Of a stretch of 64,000 nt of DNA, positions 45,204 through 55,487 are shown in pieces. Below the pieces are notes generated by a model that had not been told where the DNA came from, made no database searches, and was given only the letters and a program-made list of their open reading frames with translations. Numbering within the stretch: the stretch's first letter is position 1; each line of letters opens with the position of its first letter. The translations under genes and the position numbers were made by a program. Origin of the DNA: Thalassotalea sp. ND16A (GTDB taxonomy: Bacteria > Pseudomonadota > Gammaproteobacteria > Enterobacterales > Alteromonadaceae); assembly GCF_000764205.1 (NCBI RefSeq), contig NZ_JQDZ01000048.1, forward strand, positions 165,014 through 229,013, in the 5' to 3' direction.

Positions 45204-45899
45204 ATGACGAGCAAACACTTACTATTAATCGACGACGATCAAGAGTTGGCAGAATTACTGAATGAATTCTTAGCCAGTGAAGGCTATCAAGTGAGTTGTT
45301 GTTTTGATGGTATTAGTGGCTTACAACAAGCCAAAACTCAGCTCTATGATTTAATATTGCTGGATGTAATGATGCCCGGTTTAAGTGGTTTTGAGTTACT
45401 AAAGGCCTTGGGTGGCAAACATCACACACCAATTTTGATGCTAACTGCAAAAGGTGATGATACCGATAGAGTGTTAGGGCTTGAGTTGGGTGCCGATGAT
45501 TATTTAGCTAAGCCATATAATCCCAGTGAATTATTAGCACGCATTAAGGCGATTTTAAGGCGGGTTGATATTATTGAAAATAAAGATAAAAAACCGGCGT
45601 TGGAGTATAATCAGGTATTATTGAAAAATGCCACGCGCGAGGTGTTTTGTCATCAGCAAAGTGTCGCACTTACCGGTACCGAATTTGAAATGCTGCATTT
45701 ATTAATGGAAAATCTGGATGCCATCGTCTCAAAAGAGCAGCTGTCTGAACAGGTGTTAAACCGGCCTTTAAGCGCTTACGATCGCAGCATAGACATGCAT
45801 ATCAGCAACATTCGTCGCAAATTACAGCAACATTCCGCACTCGAGAAAATTAAAACCATACGTGGTGTCGGCTATGTATTTATGAGTGGTGATAGGTAG
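45204..45899 (+). CDS. cpxR: Response regulator CpxR
   Basis: 231 aa OmpR-family regulator of envelope stress. Receiver: DDDQEL near 10, phosphoacceptor Asp in LILLDVMMPG, Lys in LAKPYNPSEL. Winged helix: LTGTEFEMLHLLMEN and RGVGYVF. ATG 45204 (MTSKHLLLIDD) was chosen over an in-frame TTG at 45162, which lacks a ribosome binding site. cpxA starts 7 bp after the stop. Confidence 0.95.
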   Translation: MTSKHLLLIDDDQELAELLNEFLASEGYQVSCCFDGISGLQQAKTQLYDLILLDVMMPGLSGFELLKALGGKHHTPILMLTAKGDDTDRVLGLELGADDYLAKPYNPSELLARIKAILRRVDIIENKDKKPALEYNQVLLKNATREVFCHQQSVALTGTEFEMLHLLMENLDAIVSKEQLSEQVLNRPLSAYDRSIDMHISNIRRKLQQHSALEKIKTIRGVGYVFMSGDR

Positions 45900-45906
45900 A
45901 GTATTG

Positions 45907-47310
45907 ATGCCGATCAGATCTGTATTCTCATCACTTACGCTAAAAGTCTTTTTAGGGTTTTGGATCATTGCGATAAGTGCGATATTGGTTACCCGCTGGG
46001 TGTCGTTACAGTTTAGTGAGTATAATCAAGTCACCGCGCTTAGTGAAAATCAGCAACAGCAGTTAACTAAAGTCGTGAGCCGGATTAACTCTCTGGCAAA
46101 ACGTCAACCAGGAAATGTACTGCAACTGATTGCCGCGAAAGACCGTCGTTTACCCAGAGGAATTTGGTTAAAATCAAGAGCCAGCGGAACAATTATCACC
46201 AATAGTAAATCCCCTCACCCCGAGGTAATGGATAATATTGATGCGCAAAAATTTACTCAACCCGTAGCATTACACTTGTTTGGTTATCAATTGATTGGAC
46301 CGAGTACTATCACCTTGGATAATCACCAGTATCAGCTATTTACCGGAAAACCAGTACGACCCCGTGATTTTGCCGGCATGCTACGGCAAATGCCATTTTG
46401 GTTGCGCATACTCACCGGTTTATTAGTAACGGCGTTATTGTCCTGGTTATTGTCCTGGTATTTGATCAGGCCATTGAAAAAACTGACCCGCGCCAGCGAA
46501 CAATTTGGTAGTGGTGACTTATCCACCCGAGTGCCAGAGTTTGACCGGCGTTTCGATGAGGTGGGTCAACTTGGGCAAGCGTTTAATTCAATGGCCGACC
46601 ATTTGCAAACCTCCATTGCCGCCCAGCAGCGCTTACTAGGTGATGTGTCACATGAATTACGTTCACCGTTAACCAGGCTACAACTGGCGTTGTCATTAGC
46701 CAATAAAGTTGAACACAAACCAATTGAAATGGAGAAATACTTTCAGCGCTTTAACATTGAAATACAGCGCCTGGATGAAATGATCGCGCAAGCGCTGCAG
46801 TTATCTCGTTTAGAAAACCAGTTGCAACAAATTCACCTACAAGCGGTGAATCTTAATGAGCTCATTAACAACATTATTGATGACGCCGAATATGTGTTGA
46901 AGGAAAAACAAGTCACCGTTACTTTTGAAAACCCTACAACCATTAACATCACAGCAGATGGGCAATTGCTCGCCAGCGCCATAGAGAACCTGCTCAATAA
47001 TGCCATGCGCTTTAGTCCGGCGTCGGCACAAATCGATATCTCATTAACGGTGCAAATCAATACTATAGTGTTCAGCATTTGCGATCAGGGTAAAGGCGTG
47101 GCGGCAGAGCAATTGCAGAAAATTTTCAAACCCTTTTATCGTACCGCTCAGGCAAGAGATAGAGTCAGTGGCGGTACCGGTTTAGGATTAGCCATAGCGA
47201 GTCGTGCGGTTGAATCTCACCACGGTAAAATTTATGCGCAAGCGGCAACAACCAATAGTGAAAACCCAGGATTGAAAGTCACCATCGAATTGCCGTATGC
47301 TACGAGGTAA
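45907..47310 (+). CDS. cpxA: Sensor histidine kinase CpxA
   Basis: 467 aa. Two membrane helices (about 10-30 and 162-182) surround a periplasmic sensor domain; HAMP, then GDVSHELRSPLTRLQLAL (phosphoacceptor His), N box NLLNNAMRFSP, G1 CDQGKGV and G2 GGTGLGLAI. Partner of CpxR for envelope protein stress. ATG 45907 is preferred over a start at 45886 that overlaps cpxR. Confidence 0.94.
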   Translation: MPIRSVFSSLTLKVFLGFWIIAISAILVTRWVSLQFSEYNQVTALSENQQQQLTKVVSRINSLAKRQPGNVLQLIAAKDRRLPRGIWLKSRASGTIITNSKSPHPEVMDNIDAQKFTQPVALHLFGYQLIGPSTITLDNHQYQLFTGKPVRPRDFAGMLRQMPFWLRILTGLLVTALLSWLLSWYLIRPLKKLTRASEQFGSGDLSTRVPEFDRRFDEVGQLGQAFNSMADHLQTSIAAQQRLLGDVSHELRSPLTRLQLALSLANKVEHKPIEMEKYFQRFNIEIQRLDEMIAQALQLSRLENQLQQIHLQAVNLNELINNIIDDAEYVLKEKQVTVTFENPTTINITADGQLLASAIENLLNNAMRFSPASAQIDISLTVQINTIVFSICDQGKGVAAEQLQKIFKPFYRTAQARDRVSGGTGLGLAIASRAVESHHGKIYAQAATTNSENPGLKVTIELPYATR

Positions 47311-47339
47311 CGATTAGCCAAAAAACACTGTTTGCTATT

Positions 47340-48392
47340 ATGCGCTTTTTACTTCTCTTGATTACATCACTGGGTTTAAATTCTATGTCGGTTACGGCCA
47401 AACCATATAAATTTACGCAAGAACATGAATTACTAACGAAACAAGCTGAAATTGATCAGTTTTGGCAAAGCGGTGAATTTTCCTCTTTCAAAAGCTACGA
47501 TCAGCTAAACATACATTATGCGCTATTTACCAAAGCCAAACACAAGCAATGTATCGTGCTCTCATCGGGACGTAGTGAAAGCTACCTTAAATATAAAGAA
47601 CTCGCCTTTGATTTACAAAACAATGGTTACAACGTTGCAATGATAGACCATCGAGGCCAGGGGTTGTCACAACGCGAACTAGAAGACAACGATAAAGGCT
47701 ATGTAGACGATTTTAATGATTACGTCATCGATATGCATCAATGGTTAAACACCTACGTGATGCCTGAATGTGGCGACAACATGTACCTGTTGGCCCACTC
47801 TATGGGCGGGACCATAGCGACACTTTATGCACAACAATTCTCCTCCGCTTTCAAAGCGGTGGTGTTGTCTTCTCCGATGATTGCGGTAAATGGTGGCAGT
47901 ATACCTGACTGGCTTGGTAAACCTTTGATTAAAACAAGCCACTTTGTTGACAATTTATTTGGCGATCAATCCGCCTATTTTTTTGGCCATGGACCGTATC
48001 AAAGCAAGCCATTTAAGGGCAATGATTTAATGCAATCTCAAATCAGATATCAACACTTTAACCAGCTTTATCAACAAACACCTGAAATACAATTAGGCGG
48101 TGTCACGTTAGCCTGGCTCAATGGCGCGGTAAAAGCTGAAGCGCAAATATTTGCTAACATCGACAAGATTACGACTCCGCTATTGGTATTGCAGGCGGCC
48201 AGAGATACTGTGGTAAGCAATGAAAAACAAACACAATTTTGCCAGCAACTGCATCAGTTGCAACCGGCTTCATGCCCTGACGGTAAGCCGGTGGTGATAG
48301 AAAATGCTTTGCATGAGCTATTGTTTGAGCAAGATGAGATCCGCAATCAAGCCCTCAGGCAAACACTTAATTGGTTTGCTGAGCAGCAATAA
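47340..48392 (+). CDS. PldB-like lysophospholipase
   Basis: 350 aa alpha/beta hydrolase with a signal-like N-terminus (MRFLLLLITSLGLNSMSVTA). Nucleophile in LLAHSMGGTIA (Ser near 154), Asp in AARDTVVS and His in ENALHELLFE. The SSGRSESYLKYKELA and IDHRGQG blocks match PldB. It follows cpxA by 29 bp on the same strand, so it may be in the Cpx operon. E. coli PldB is inner-membrane; here the leader suggests export or anchoring. Confidence 0.85.
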   Translation: MRFLLLLITSLGLNSMSVTAKPYKFTQEHELLTKQAEIDQFWQSGEFSSFKSYDQLNIHYALFTKAKHKQCIVLSSGRSESYLKYKELAFDLQNNGYNVAMIDHRGQGLSQRELEDNDKGYVDDFNDYVIDMHQWLNTYVMPECGDNMYLLAHSMGGTIATLYAQQFSSAFKAVVLSSPMIAVNGGSIPDWLGKPLIKTSHFVDNLFGDQSAYFFGHGPYQSKPFKGNDLMQSQIRYQHFNQLYQQTPEIQLGGVTLAWLNGAVKAEAQIFANIDKITTPLLVLQAARDTVVSNEKQTQFCQQLHQLQPASCPDGKPVVIENALHELLFEQDEIRNQALRQTLNWFAEQQ

Positions 48393-48489
48393 CCATCCGT
48401 GCTTTTAGTAAAGTTGTGCAGCGTAAGGCTAAGTTAAGCATAGCTGAACTAGTTTGAATGCTACTGCGGCTCAGCGCATGCAATCAGCC

Positions 48490-49395
48490 TCAACCTTTTT
48501 GTAATCTTGACAACTCTGTTGGGACTACCGATTGTGGGTCTTGATGAATAAACACTTCGGTATGGGCAAACTGTGTCAATATTGCCTGTTCAATTTCGTC
48601 GGCAATCTTATGGGCCTGCACTAAAGGCAAATGATCGGGCAATTCAAGGTGAAACTGAATAAACTTCATTTTGCCAGCTTGTCGGGTTCTGAGTTCATGA
48701 AACCCTAGCGATTTAGGGTTTTCATTAATGACTTGCTCAATGATTGCCAACTCTTCATCGTCCAACTCTTTATCCATTAAATCGTGCACGCTTTGATAGA
48801 CAATATTGACCGCTCCGGTAATTAAAAAGATACCAACAAAAATGGTAAATAAGCCGTCGGCCTGGGCAATTTCATACTGACTTAACACTAAAGCAATGAT
48901 CACCCCAAGGTTGAGAAATAAATCCGATTGATAGTGCAAAGAATCGGCCGAAATGGCTATCGATTGGGTTTTTTTAACCACCATTTTTTGCAATATCACC
49001 AGCGCCAGGGTTAACGCGATGGCCAAAATACTGATCACGATGGCAAGATTTGTATGCAGTATGGGTTGCGGGTTCAGTAGTCGGTCAACACCGTGAAAAA
49101 TAAGTAGCAAAGCGGAACCTAAAACAAATGAAGACTGCATTAAGGCGGCAAGGTTTTCTGCTTTACCATGACCAAACTTGTGTTCTTTATCCGCAGGCGC
49201 GAGAGAATATTTTAATATGAGGAAACTGGTCAGTGAGGCAAACACATCCAGTAATGAATCGGTGGTAGACGCCAGCATTGCCGCAGAGCTAGAAACCCAC
49301 CATGCATAGAGCTTGCTCAGCACTAAAATAAAGGCCACGCCTATGGCTGCCTTGCTGGCCAATTTTACTAAACTTTCATAATCTCTTGCTTGCAT
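48490..49395 (-). CDS. fieF: Ferrous-iron/zinc efflux pump FieF (cation diffusion facilitator)
   Basis: 301 aa, six membrane helices. The transport site has DSLLD near 44-48 (Asp pair) and HYQSD near 150 (His and Asp), the FieF HD-DD arrangement. The cytoplasmic C-terminal domain (ELRTRQAGKMKFIQFHLELP) binds metal for dimer control. Exports Zn2+ or Fe2+ by proton exchange. Confidence 0.95.
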   Translation of the reverse strand: MQARDYESLVKLASKAAIGVAFILVLSKLYAWWVSSSAAMLASTTDSLLDVFASLTSFLILKYSLAPADKEHKFGHGKAENLAALMQSSFVLGSALLLIFHGVDRLLNPQPILHTNLAIVISILAIALTLALVILQKMVVKKTQSIAISADSLHYQSDLFLNLGVIIALVLSQYEIAQADGLFTIFVGIFLITGAVNIVYQSVHDLMDKELDDEELAIIEQVINENPKSLGFHELRTRQAGKMKFIQFHLELPDHLPLVQAHKIADEIEQAILTQFAHTEVFIHQDPQSVVPTELSRLQKG

Positions 49396-49504
49396 TACTT
49401 ACTACTACTCTTTAAAGATACATATCAGACTCTAAATAATTTTAAACTTTTCTGTTGGTCGTTGTATAATAATTTCTTTAACTTTTTTGAGCCAATCCCC
49501 TACC

Positions 49505-49969
49505 ATGCTAGACATTGTTCTGTTTGAACCCGAAATTCCGCCCAATACCGGTAACATTATTCGCTTATGTGCCAATAGTGGTTTTCGTTTGCATTTAATC
49601 GAACCGCTAGGGTTTGATATTGATGATAAACGATTACGCCGAGCAGGCCTTGATTATCATGAATTTGCCAATTTAAAAGTTCATAAAAACTATGATGAAT
49701 TTATCAAAACGGAACAACCAAAACGTGTATACGCTTCCACCACTAAAGCCACCCGTTTTCACGGTGAAGTAACGTTCGAGCTGGGGGATTATATTATCTT
49801 TGGCGCGGAAACCCGTGGGTTACCTGACTCGGTTCGTGATCAAATTCCGAATGAACATAAAATTCGCATTCCGATGCTGGCCGATTCAAGAAGCATGAAC
49901 TTATCCAATTCAGTAGCGGTGATTGTCTATGAAGCCTGGCGTCAACTGGATTTTGATGGTGCCATTTAA
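49505..49969 (+). CDS. trmL: tRNA (cytidine(34)-2'-O)-methyltransferase TrmL
   Basis: SPOUT methyltransferase that methylates the wobble base of tRNA-Leu. Motifs: [28 protein letters not shown] and [20 protein letters not shown] with the trefoil knot. 154 aa from ATG 49505; an upstream in-frame TTG at 49487 is unlikely. Followed by a terminator. Confidence 0.96.
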   Translation: MLDIVLFEPEIPPNTGNIIRLCANSGFRLHLIEPLGFDIDDKRLRRAGLDYHEFANLKVHKNYDEFIKTEQPKRVYASTTKATRFHGEVTFELGDYIIFGAETRGLPDSVRDQIPNEHKIRIPMLADSRSMNLSNSVAVIVYEAWRQLDFDGAI

Positions 49970-50004
49970 CCGGAATTAGAGAGTATAAGTATTTCCCTAT
50001 ACAA

Positions 50005-50028
50005 AAAAACGTCCAGTCGGACGTTTTT
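50005..50028. terminator. Bidirectional terminator between trmL and gpsA
   Basis: Stem AAAAACGTCC / GGACGTTTTT with loop AGTC; T and A runs on both sides serve the convergent genes trmL and gpsA. Confidence 0.88.
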
Positions 50029-50054
50029 GTACTGATTTAATTTGTGTTCCGCAA

Positions 50055-51059
50055 CTATTCGGTCTTTCTATCCCGGCTCAACAAGTTAATGGCCGCTTCT
50101 TTCGCCGGCAAGTCTTGATAGAGCACTTGATAAATTTGTTCAACAATTGGCATCTCAACCTGATAGCGTTTCGCCAGCATGTACACTTCTTTGGTATTGC
50201 GGTAGCCTTCGACCACCTGGCCAATATTGTCGATGGCGTGCTCAACGGTATCGCCGGCACCCAACGCCAAACCAAAGCGACGGTTTCGCGATTGATTATC
50301 GGTACAAGTTAATACCAAATCGCCCAGGCCAGCCATGCCCATAAACGTAGCATTTTGTGCACCAACGGCTGCACCCAAGCGGGTCATTTCCGCCAAGCCT
50401 CGCGTAATTAATGCCGTTCGGGCATTCGCACCAAAGCCAATGCCATCGGCAATTCCGGCACCTATGGCGATCACGTTTTTCACCGCACCACCTAATTGCA
50501 CGCCGATAAAGTCATCGTTTTTATACACTCGGAAGGTTTTTTCACAATGTAGTAAATCGGAAAGTATCGCTGCAAAGGCATCGCTGGTTGACGCTAATGA
50601 AATTGCGGTTGGTAAGCCAGCGGCCATCTCTTTGGCAAAAGTAGGGCCAGACAATACTGCTAAACTTACGTCTTCACCTAAAATGTCTTGGGCAACATCT
50701 TGTAATAACCGACCTTCTTTTGGATCTAAGCCTTTGGTAGCCCAGGCAATTTTATGCTGCGCCGTTAAGTAAGGCTTAATTTGCTCTAACATATCGACAA
50801 AAGCATGGCTTGGCACGACAATTAAAATGTTAGTGCTGGCTTTAATCGCAGCGGCTAAATCGGCCTGTAGCGACAAAGATTCGGGAAAGGTAAATCCGGG
50901 CAGGTATTTTTCGTTGCTGCGCGTAGCAGCCATCGCTTGTACATGCTCAGCACTTCTGCCCCATAATAAGGTGTTATGAGAATTTCGGGCTAAGCAAAAT
51001 GCCAGAGCAGTGCCGTACGACCCTGCTCCAATCACACTAATATCAGCTTTAACTGACAT
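50055..51059 (-). CDS. gpsA: Glycerol-3-phosphate dehydrogenase [NAD(P)+]
   Basis: Makes sn-glycerol-3-phosphate for phospholipid synthesis. Rossmann motif [16 protein letters not shown] at 11-26, [16 protein letters not shown] with the catalytic Lys, and [13 protein letters not shown]. 334 aa. It follows secB by three bases on the minus strand, the classic grxC-secB-gpsA order. Confidence 0.98.
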   Translation of the reverse strand: MSVKADISVIGAGSYGTALAFCLARNSHNTLLWGRSAEHVQAMAATRSNEKYLPGFTFPESLSLQADLAAAIKASTNILIVVPSHAFVDMLEQIKPYLTAQHKIAWATKGLDPKEGRLLQDVAQDILGEDVSLAVLSGPTFAKEMAAGLPTAISLASTSDAFAAILSDLLHCEKTFRVYKNDDFIGVQLGGAVKNVIAIGAGIADGIGFGANARTALITRGLAEMTRLGAAVGAQNATFMGMAGLGDLVLTCTDNQSRNRRFGLALGAGDTVEHAIDNIGQVVEGYRNTKEVYMLAKRYQVEMPIVEQIYQVLYQDLPAKEAAINLLSRDRKTE

Positions 51060-51062
51060 CGA

Positions 51063-51569
51063 TTATGCGTCAGCTGTTTCTTGCGCTGCTTTCGCTTCGG
51101 CTGCACGTTTTTGTACGTATGAAGCAAACAATGCATCAAAGTTAACCGGTGCTAAGTTTAATTGTGGGAAAGTACCACGAGAAACTAAGCTGCTAACTAC
51201 TTCGCGAGCGTATGGAAATAAGGTATTCGGGCAGAAAGAACCTAAAGTGTGAGCAATTTGTGGCTCAGGCATGTTACCAACAGTGAAAATACCCGCTTGT
51301 TGTACTTCACATAAGAATGCAACTTCTTCGCCTAATTTAGCCGTTACCGTTAATGCTAAGATCACTTCATAAGTGTCGTCCGCTAATTTGCTTGAACGCG
51401 TATCAAGATCTAGTTTAATTTCTGGTTGCCAATCTTTTTGGAATATTGATGGCCCTGCCGGCGATTCAAAAGATACATCTTTTGTGTAAATACGTTGAAT
51501 AGCGAACGCTGGTTGTGCAGCTTGTGCGTCGCCGCCGTTAGCTGCCGGAGTTTGATTTTCTTCAGACAT
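51063..51569 (-). CDS. secB: Protein-export chaperone SecB
   Basis: 168 aa tetrameric chaperone that keeps preproteins unfolded for SecA. Core segments [42 protein letters not shown] and [15 protein letters not shown] are diagnostic. Flanked by low-complexity Ala/Glu tails. Confidence 0.98.
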   Translation of the reverse strand: MSEENQTPAANGGDAQAAQPAFAIQRIYTKDVSFESPAGPSIFQKDWQPEIKLDLDTRSSKLADDTYEVILALTVTAKLGEEVAFLCEVQQAGIFTVGNMPEPQIAHTLGSFCPNTLFPYAREVVSSLVSRGTFPQLNLAPVNFDALFASYVQKRAAEAKAAQETADA

Positions 51570-51638
51570 GTTCTGTATTTCCTAATTTATCTTGTTGGTT
51601 ACTGCTATCTTAATTGTAACAGTTATTGTTTATTTAAA

Positions 51639-51902
51639 TTACGCCTGAGCGCTTAAAAGCGTATCCAATTGTTTAGAATATTCCAGAGCCATTAACTCAT
51701 CACAACCGCCGATGGCGTTATTGTTAATGAAAATTTGCGGCACTGTCATTCCACCATTACTGCGTTGGATCATTTCGGCACGTTTTTCTGGCTCTAAATC
51801 GATACTGATTTCGTCAAACTCAACTTGCTTGTGTTGTAACAGCGATTTTGCTCTTACGCAAAAGCCACAAGTCATGCGAGTATAAATAACCACGTTTGCC
51901 AT
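51639..51902 (-). CDS. grxC: Glutaredoxin 3
   Basis: 87 aa thioredoxin-fold reductase. The active site is CGFC (TRMTCGFCVRAKSLL), where E. coli Grx3 has CPYC; the TVPQIFIN cis-Pro segment and GGCDELMALE follow the family. Co-transcribed with the rhodanese gene and secB. Confidence 0.94.
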   Translation of the reverse strand: MANVVIYTRMTCGFCVRAKSLLQHKQVEFDEISIDLEPEKRAEMIQRSNGGMTVPQIFINNNAIGGCDELMALEYSKQLDTLLSAQA

Positions 51903-51922
51903 AAATTTACCTTGTAATGCGT

Positions 51923-52348
51923 TTATTTAGCGACTGGTAAATTTGCACCCTGCCAGGCAGAGAATCCACCTTTAAGGATACTTACCTGAGAGAAACCTGC
52001 TTTTGCTAACGCATTGGCTGCTTTCGATGCACTCATACCAGCAGCACATACAACTATAATGGGATTGGCTTTTTCTTTTTCAAGGGCAACCAGGTCATTG
52101 TTGCTAATTTTTTCCAAAGAGTGCTGCTTTGAGCCGATAATATGGCCCTTGTTAAAATCAGCTTCGCTGCGAATGTCAACAATCACGCCATTTTCACGGT
52201 TCACTAACAGCGTTAGCTGCTGCGTGCTAATTTCTTTAATTTTTGACAACTTGCTCTTAACGGTAATAAATACCAACATAGTGGCAATTGCCAACCACGC
52301 CATACTTAACATTGGGTTATTTACGGCAAATGTGATGTATTGATCCAT
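51923..52348 (-). CDS. yibN: Membrane-anchored rhodanese-like protein (YibN)
   Basis: 141 aa. One N-terminal membrane helix (about 15-31, MAWLAIATMLVFITV), then a rhodanese domain with active-site loop CAAGMSAS (Cys near 107) and IVDIRSEADFNKGHI. It heads the yibN-grxC-secB-gpsA operon. Possible role in sulfur transfer or membrane protein insertion support. Confidence 0.92.
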   Translation of the reverse strand: MDQYITFAVNNPMLSMAWLAIATMLVFITVKSKLSKIKEISTQQLTLLVNRENGVIVDIRSEADFNKGHIIGSKQHSLEKISNNDLVALEKEKANPIIVVCAAGMSASKAANALAKAGFSQVSILKGGFSAWQGANLPVAK

Positions 52349-52419
52349 AGTACTCTTACTCTGTGTATATCGTATATTCGGCGCAGCAATACTTTGATAC
52401 GCATTTATAAAGGTGACAA

Positions 52420-52450
52420 GTATACCGTTTGCACTTTAAGATGCCAGTGA
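52420..52450 (+). repeat. Degenerate copy of the palindromic dispersed repeat end
   Basis: TATACCGTTTGCACTTTAAG followed by ATGCCAGTGA resembles the TACCCGTTCCACTTCAAGATGC core seen near 22470 (several mismatches). It lies in the gap between yibN and gpmI. Confidence 0.35.
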
Positions 52451-52574
52451 TATGTTAAATCGTTATAATAAATACTGGTTGATTTAGCAACAACTGTAGC
52501 CCTGAGCACAGATATTTGGCAGAATTAGCCTCAATTACCCAATATTTAACAATTCTCATTAGCAAGGCATCGAT

Positions 52575-54119
52575 ATGAACCAGAAAAAGACCATGGCATT
52601 ATTAATTCTCGACGGTTGGGGATATCGTGAAAACAGCGATTCAAACGCAATTTTTCATGCCAACACTCCGGTACTCGATGGTTTGAAACAAAACTACCCG
52701 AATATGCTAATTGAAACTTCAGGCATGGCGGTAGGCTTGCCAGACGGACAAATGGGAAATTCAGAAGTCGGCCATGTCAATTTAGGTGCCGGCCGCATTG
52801 TCTATCAAGATTTCACTCGTATCACCAAAGCGATTGCAACCGGAGAGTTTAAGCAGAATGAAACGCTGATAAGTGCCATCGATAAGGCGGTAAGTAATGA
52901 TAAAGCGGTTCATGTTTTTGGCCTGATGTCACCGGGTGGCGTGCATAGCCATGAAGAGCATATTTTAGCCCTGCTTGATATGGCGAAAGAACGTGGCGCC
53001 AATAAAGTATATTTGCATGCCTTCCTTGATGGCCGTGACACCCCGCCGCGCAGTGCCGAATCAACACTGGAAAAAGCAGAACAGAAATTTGCTGAATTAG
53101 GCAATGGCCAGGTAGCATCACTGATTGGTCGCTATTATGCCATGGACCGAGACCAGCGCTGGGAGCGCGTAGAAACGGCCTACAATTTACTGGTAAGTGG
53201 TGAGTCATCATTTACGGCCACAACGGCCGTTGATGGCTTAAAAGCGGCATACCAGCGTGATGAAAATGATGAGTTTGTCTCGGCCACCAGTATCCTTGAC
53301 GCTCAGGGTGAGTCCATTGCCATGAATGATGGCGACTCATTGATTTTCATGAATTTTAGAGCCGACCGCGCGCGTCAGTTTAGCCGTTGTTTTACCGAAG
53401 CTGATTTCGCTGGATTTGACCGTAAGCAGATTTTACAAAATAGTGAATTCGTCATGCTTACCCAATACGCTGCCGATATCAACGCTCCAGCGGCATTTCC
53501 ACCAGCAGAATTGAACAATGTGTTAGGTGAGTGGTTGCAAAAACACGACAAAACTCAACTCAGAATTTCTGAAACCGAAAAATACGCCCATGTCACTTTC
53601 TTTTTCAGTGGTGGCAAAGAAGACACCTTTGATGGTGAACAACGTATTTTAGTGCCTTCACCACAAGTCGCCACGTACGATCTGCAACCAGAAATGAACT
53701 CTACCTTACTTACCGACAATTTAGTGGCGGCCATTGATAGCGGCGAGTACGATTTGATCGTTTGCAATTACCCCAATGGTGACATGGTTGGTCATACCGG
53801 TAAATTTGATGCCGCGGTCAAAGCTTGTGAAGCGGTTGATGCCTCAATCGGGCGAGTGGTTGCCGCTTTACAAAAGAATGGTGGTGAATGTTTAATAACC
53901 GCCGACCATGGCAATGCTGAAATGATGGTAAATAGTGAAAGCGGTCAGGCGCATACCGCGCATACTTGTGAACCTGTGCCACTAATTTATGTCGGCCGTG
54001 ATGCCGATGTGGCAAATACCGGTGCTTTAAGTGATATTGCTCCTACCTTATTGCATTTAATGGCGATGGAACAACCTGATGAGATGACCGGGTCATCGTT
54101 AATGCACGTTAAAGACTAA
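52575..54119 (+). CDS. gpmI: 2,3-bisphosphoglycerate-independent phosphoglycerate mutase
   Basis: Glycolytic mutase of the alkaline phosphatase superfamily. [12 protein letters not shown] binds the first metal Asp; catalytic Ser is in [15 protein letters not shown] (near residue 62); [15 protein letters not shown] and [10 protein letters not shown] are diagnostic. 514 aa. First gene of gpmI-envC-yibQ. Confidence 0.98.
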   Translation: MNQKKTMALLILDGWGYRENSDSNAIFHANTPVLDGLKQNYPNMLIETSGMAVGLPDGQMGNSEVGHVNLGAGRIVYQDFTRITKAIATGEFKQNETLISAIDKAVSNDKAVHVFGLMSPGGVHSHEEHILALLDMAKERGANKVYLHAFLDGRDTPPRSAESTLEKAEQKFAELGNGQVASLIGRYYAMDRDQRWERVETAYNLLVSGESSFTATTAVDGLKAAYQRDENDEFVSATSILDAQGESIAMNDGDSLIFMNFRADRARQFSRCFTEADFAGFDRKQILQNSEFVMLTQYAADINAPAAFPPAELNNVLGEWLQKHDKTQLRISETEKYAHVTFFFSGGKEDTFDGEQRILVPSPQVATYDLQPEMNSTLLTDNLVAAIDSGEYDLIVCNYPNGDMVGHTGKFDAAVKACEAVDASIGRVVAALQKNGGECLITADHGNAEMMVNSESGQAHTAHTCEPVPLIYVGRDADVANTGALSDIAPTLLHLMAMEQPDEMTGSSLMHVKD

Positions 54120-54136
54120 AGACCGAGATTTCGTTA

Positions 54137-55324
54137 GTGACTAAGTTTACAAGGAAGGCTGTTGCTATTTTCCACGCTGGTATACCATCGATAAAGACAA
54201 TGCAGTCTTTATCGATTGGTTTATTCTGTTTGCTCAGTTTTATGCCAGCCCTTGTTGTTGCGCAAAGTAATGACACGAAAAAAGACTTAACCGATGTTAA
54301 ACAAAAAATAGAGCAACAAAAAACAGAAATAGAACTTAGTAATAAGCAACAACAACGGATTGAACAACAGCTTAAAAGTGATGATTTAGCGATAGCCGCC
54401 AGCGCGGCTAAAATGAATGCCACCAGTAAGCAACAAACACTCACCCGGGATAAAATTAACAAGCTAAAACAACAGCAGCAGATTCTGCTAAAAAGCAAGC
54501 AACAGCAAGAAGCGGTATTGGCAGAACAAATTCGTAGCGCCTATTCGGCCGGCCATCATGACTATTTGAAACTGCTATTAAATCAACAAGGTCCGAGTAA
54601 TGTAGAGCGCACCTTAACCTATTATCAGTACCTAAATGATGCCCGGATGAGCAGCATCGAGAATTTTGAACAAGTCATCATTGAGCTTGGCAAAATAGAG
54701 CAGCAACAAATAATACAAGCTGAGCAACTGCAACAGTTGGTGCAACAACAGCTTGCACAAAAACAAGCCATAGAAGCAAAGCAACAACAACGCCAAGCCA
54801 CCTTGAAAGCACTAAATTCGCAAATTTTGTCGAGCAAACAGCGCTTAAACAAACTTGAAAGTGAAGAAAAATCACTGATCCAAACCTTAGCTCGCATTCA
54901 GGCACAATTGCAACGAGAAAAAGAATTAAAAGGCTTAAGCAAGCTAAAGAAAAAGCTTAAGTGGCCGGTAAAAGGCCGTATCGCTCATAATTTTGGTACC
55001 AAGAAACAAGGCTATTTACGCTGGAAAGGAGTGCTATTAAACGCATCCATAGGTCACAACGTCAACACCATTCATAACGGTACCGTGCTATTCGCCGACT
55101 GGTTAAAAGGCTATGGCCTGGTAATAGTAATTGATCACGGCGATGGTTACATGAGTTTGTATGGGCACAACCAAACCCTACTGAAAAGTGTCGGTGACCG
55201 GGTAGAAATTGGTGAATCTATTGCCTTAGTAGGCCAGTCAGGCGGACAACGCCAATCGGCATTATATTTTGAAATTCGTCACAAAGGAAAACCGGTAAAC
55301 CCTAAATTTTGGTGCCGGGGTTAA
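54137..55324 (+). CDS. envC: Murein hydrolase activator EnvC
   Basis: Activates amidases AmiA/AmiB at the septum. Signal peptide, a long Gln-rich coiled coil (about 45-270), and a C-terminal LytM domain with FADWLKGYGLVIVIDHGDGY and SLYGHNQ, lacking the full zinc site as in E. coli EnvC, so it is a regulator and not an enzyme. The GTG at 54137 gives a long leader; ATG 54200 gives a compact signal peptide and may be the true start. Confidence 0.93.
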   Translation: MTKFTRKAVAIFHAGIPSIKTMQSLSIGLFCLLSFMPALVVAQSNDTKKDLTDVKQKIEQQKTEIELSNKQQQRIEQQLKSDDLAIAASAAKMNATSKQQTLTRDKINKLKQQQQILLKSKQQQEAVLAEQIRSAYSAGHHDYLKLLLNQQGPSNVERTLTYYQYLNDARMSSIENFEQVIIELGKIEQQQIIQAEQLQQLVQQQLAQKQAIEAKQQQRQATLKALNSQILSSKQRLNKLESEEKSLIQTLARIQAQLQREKELKGLSKLKKKLKWPVKGRIAHNFGTKKQGYLRWKGVLLNASIGHNVNTIHNGTVLFADWLKGYGLVIVIDHGDGYMSLYGHNQTLLKSVGDRVEIGESIALVGQSGGQRQSALYFEIRHKGKPVNPKFWCRG

Positions 55325-55487
55325 AGGGGTACAGGGTAATTTCAGCATACCGTTGACCTTGGCAAGTGACACCACATTATTTTTGCTCTGCAACTGCAGT
55401 GCTCGCCAAGTATTTGTAAAAACAACTGATTTCATTTTTAGCGCTCGATTTTGAGAAATATTATTGTTATTCTCAATATTAACAAAC

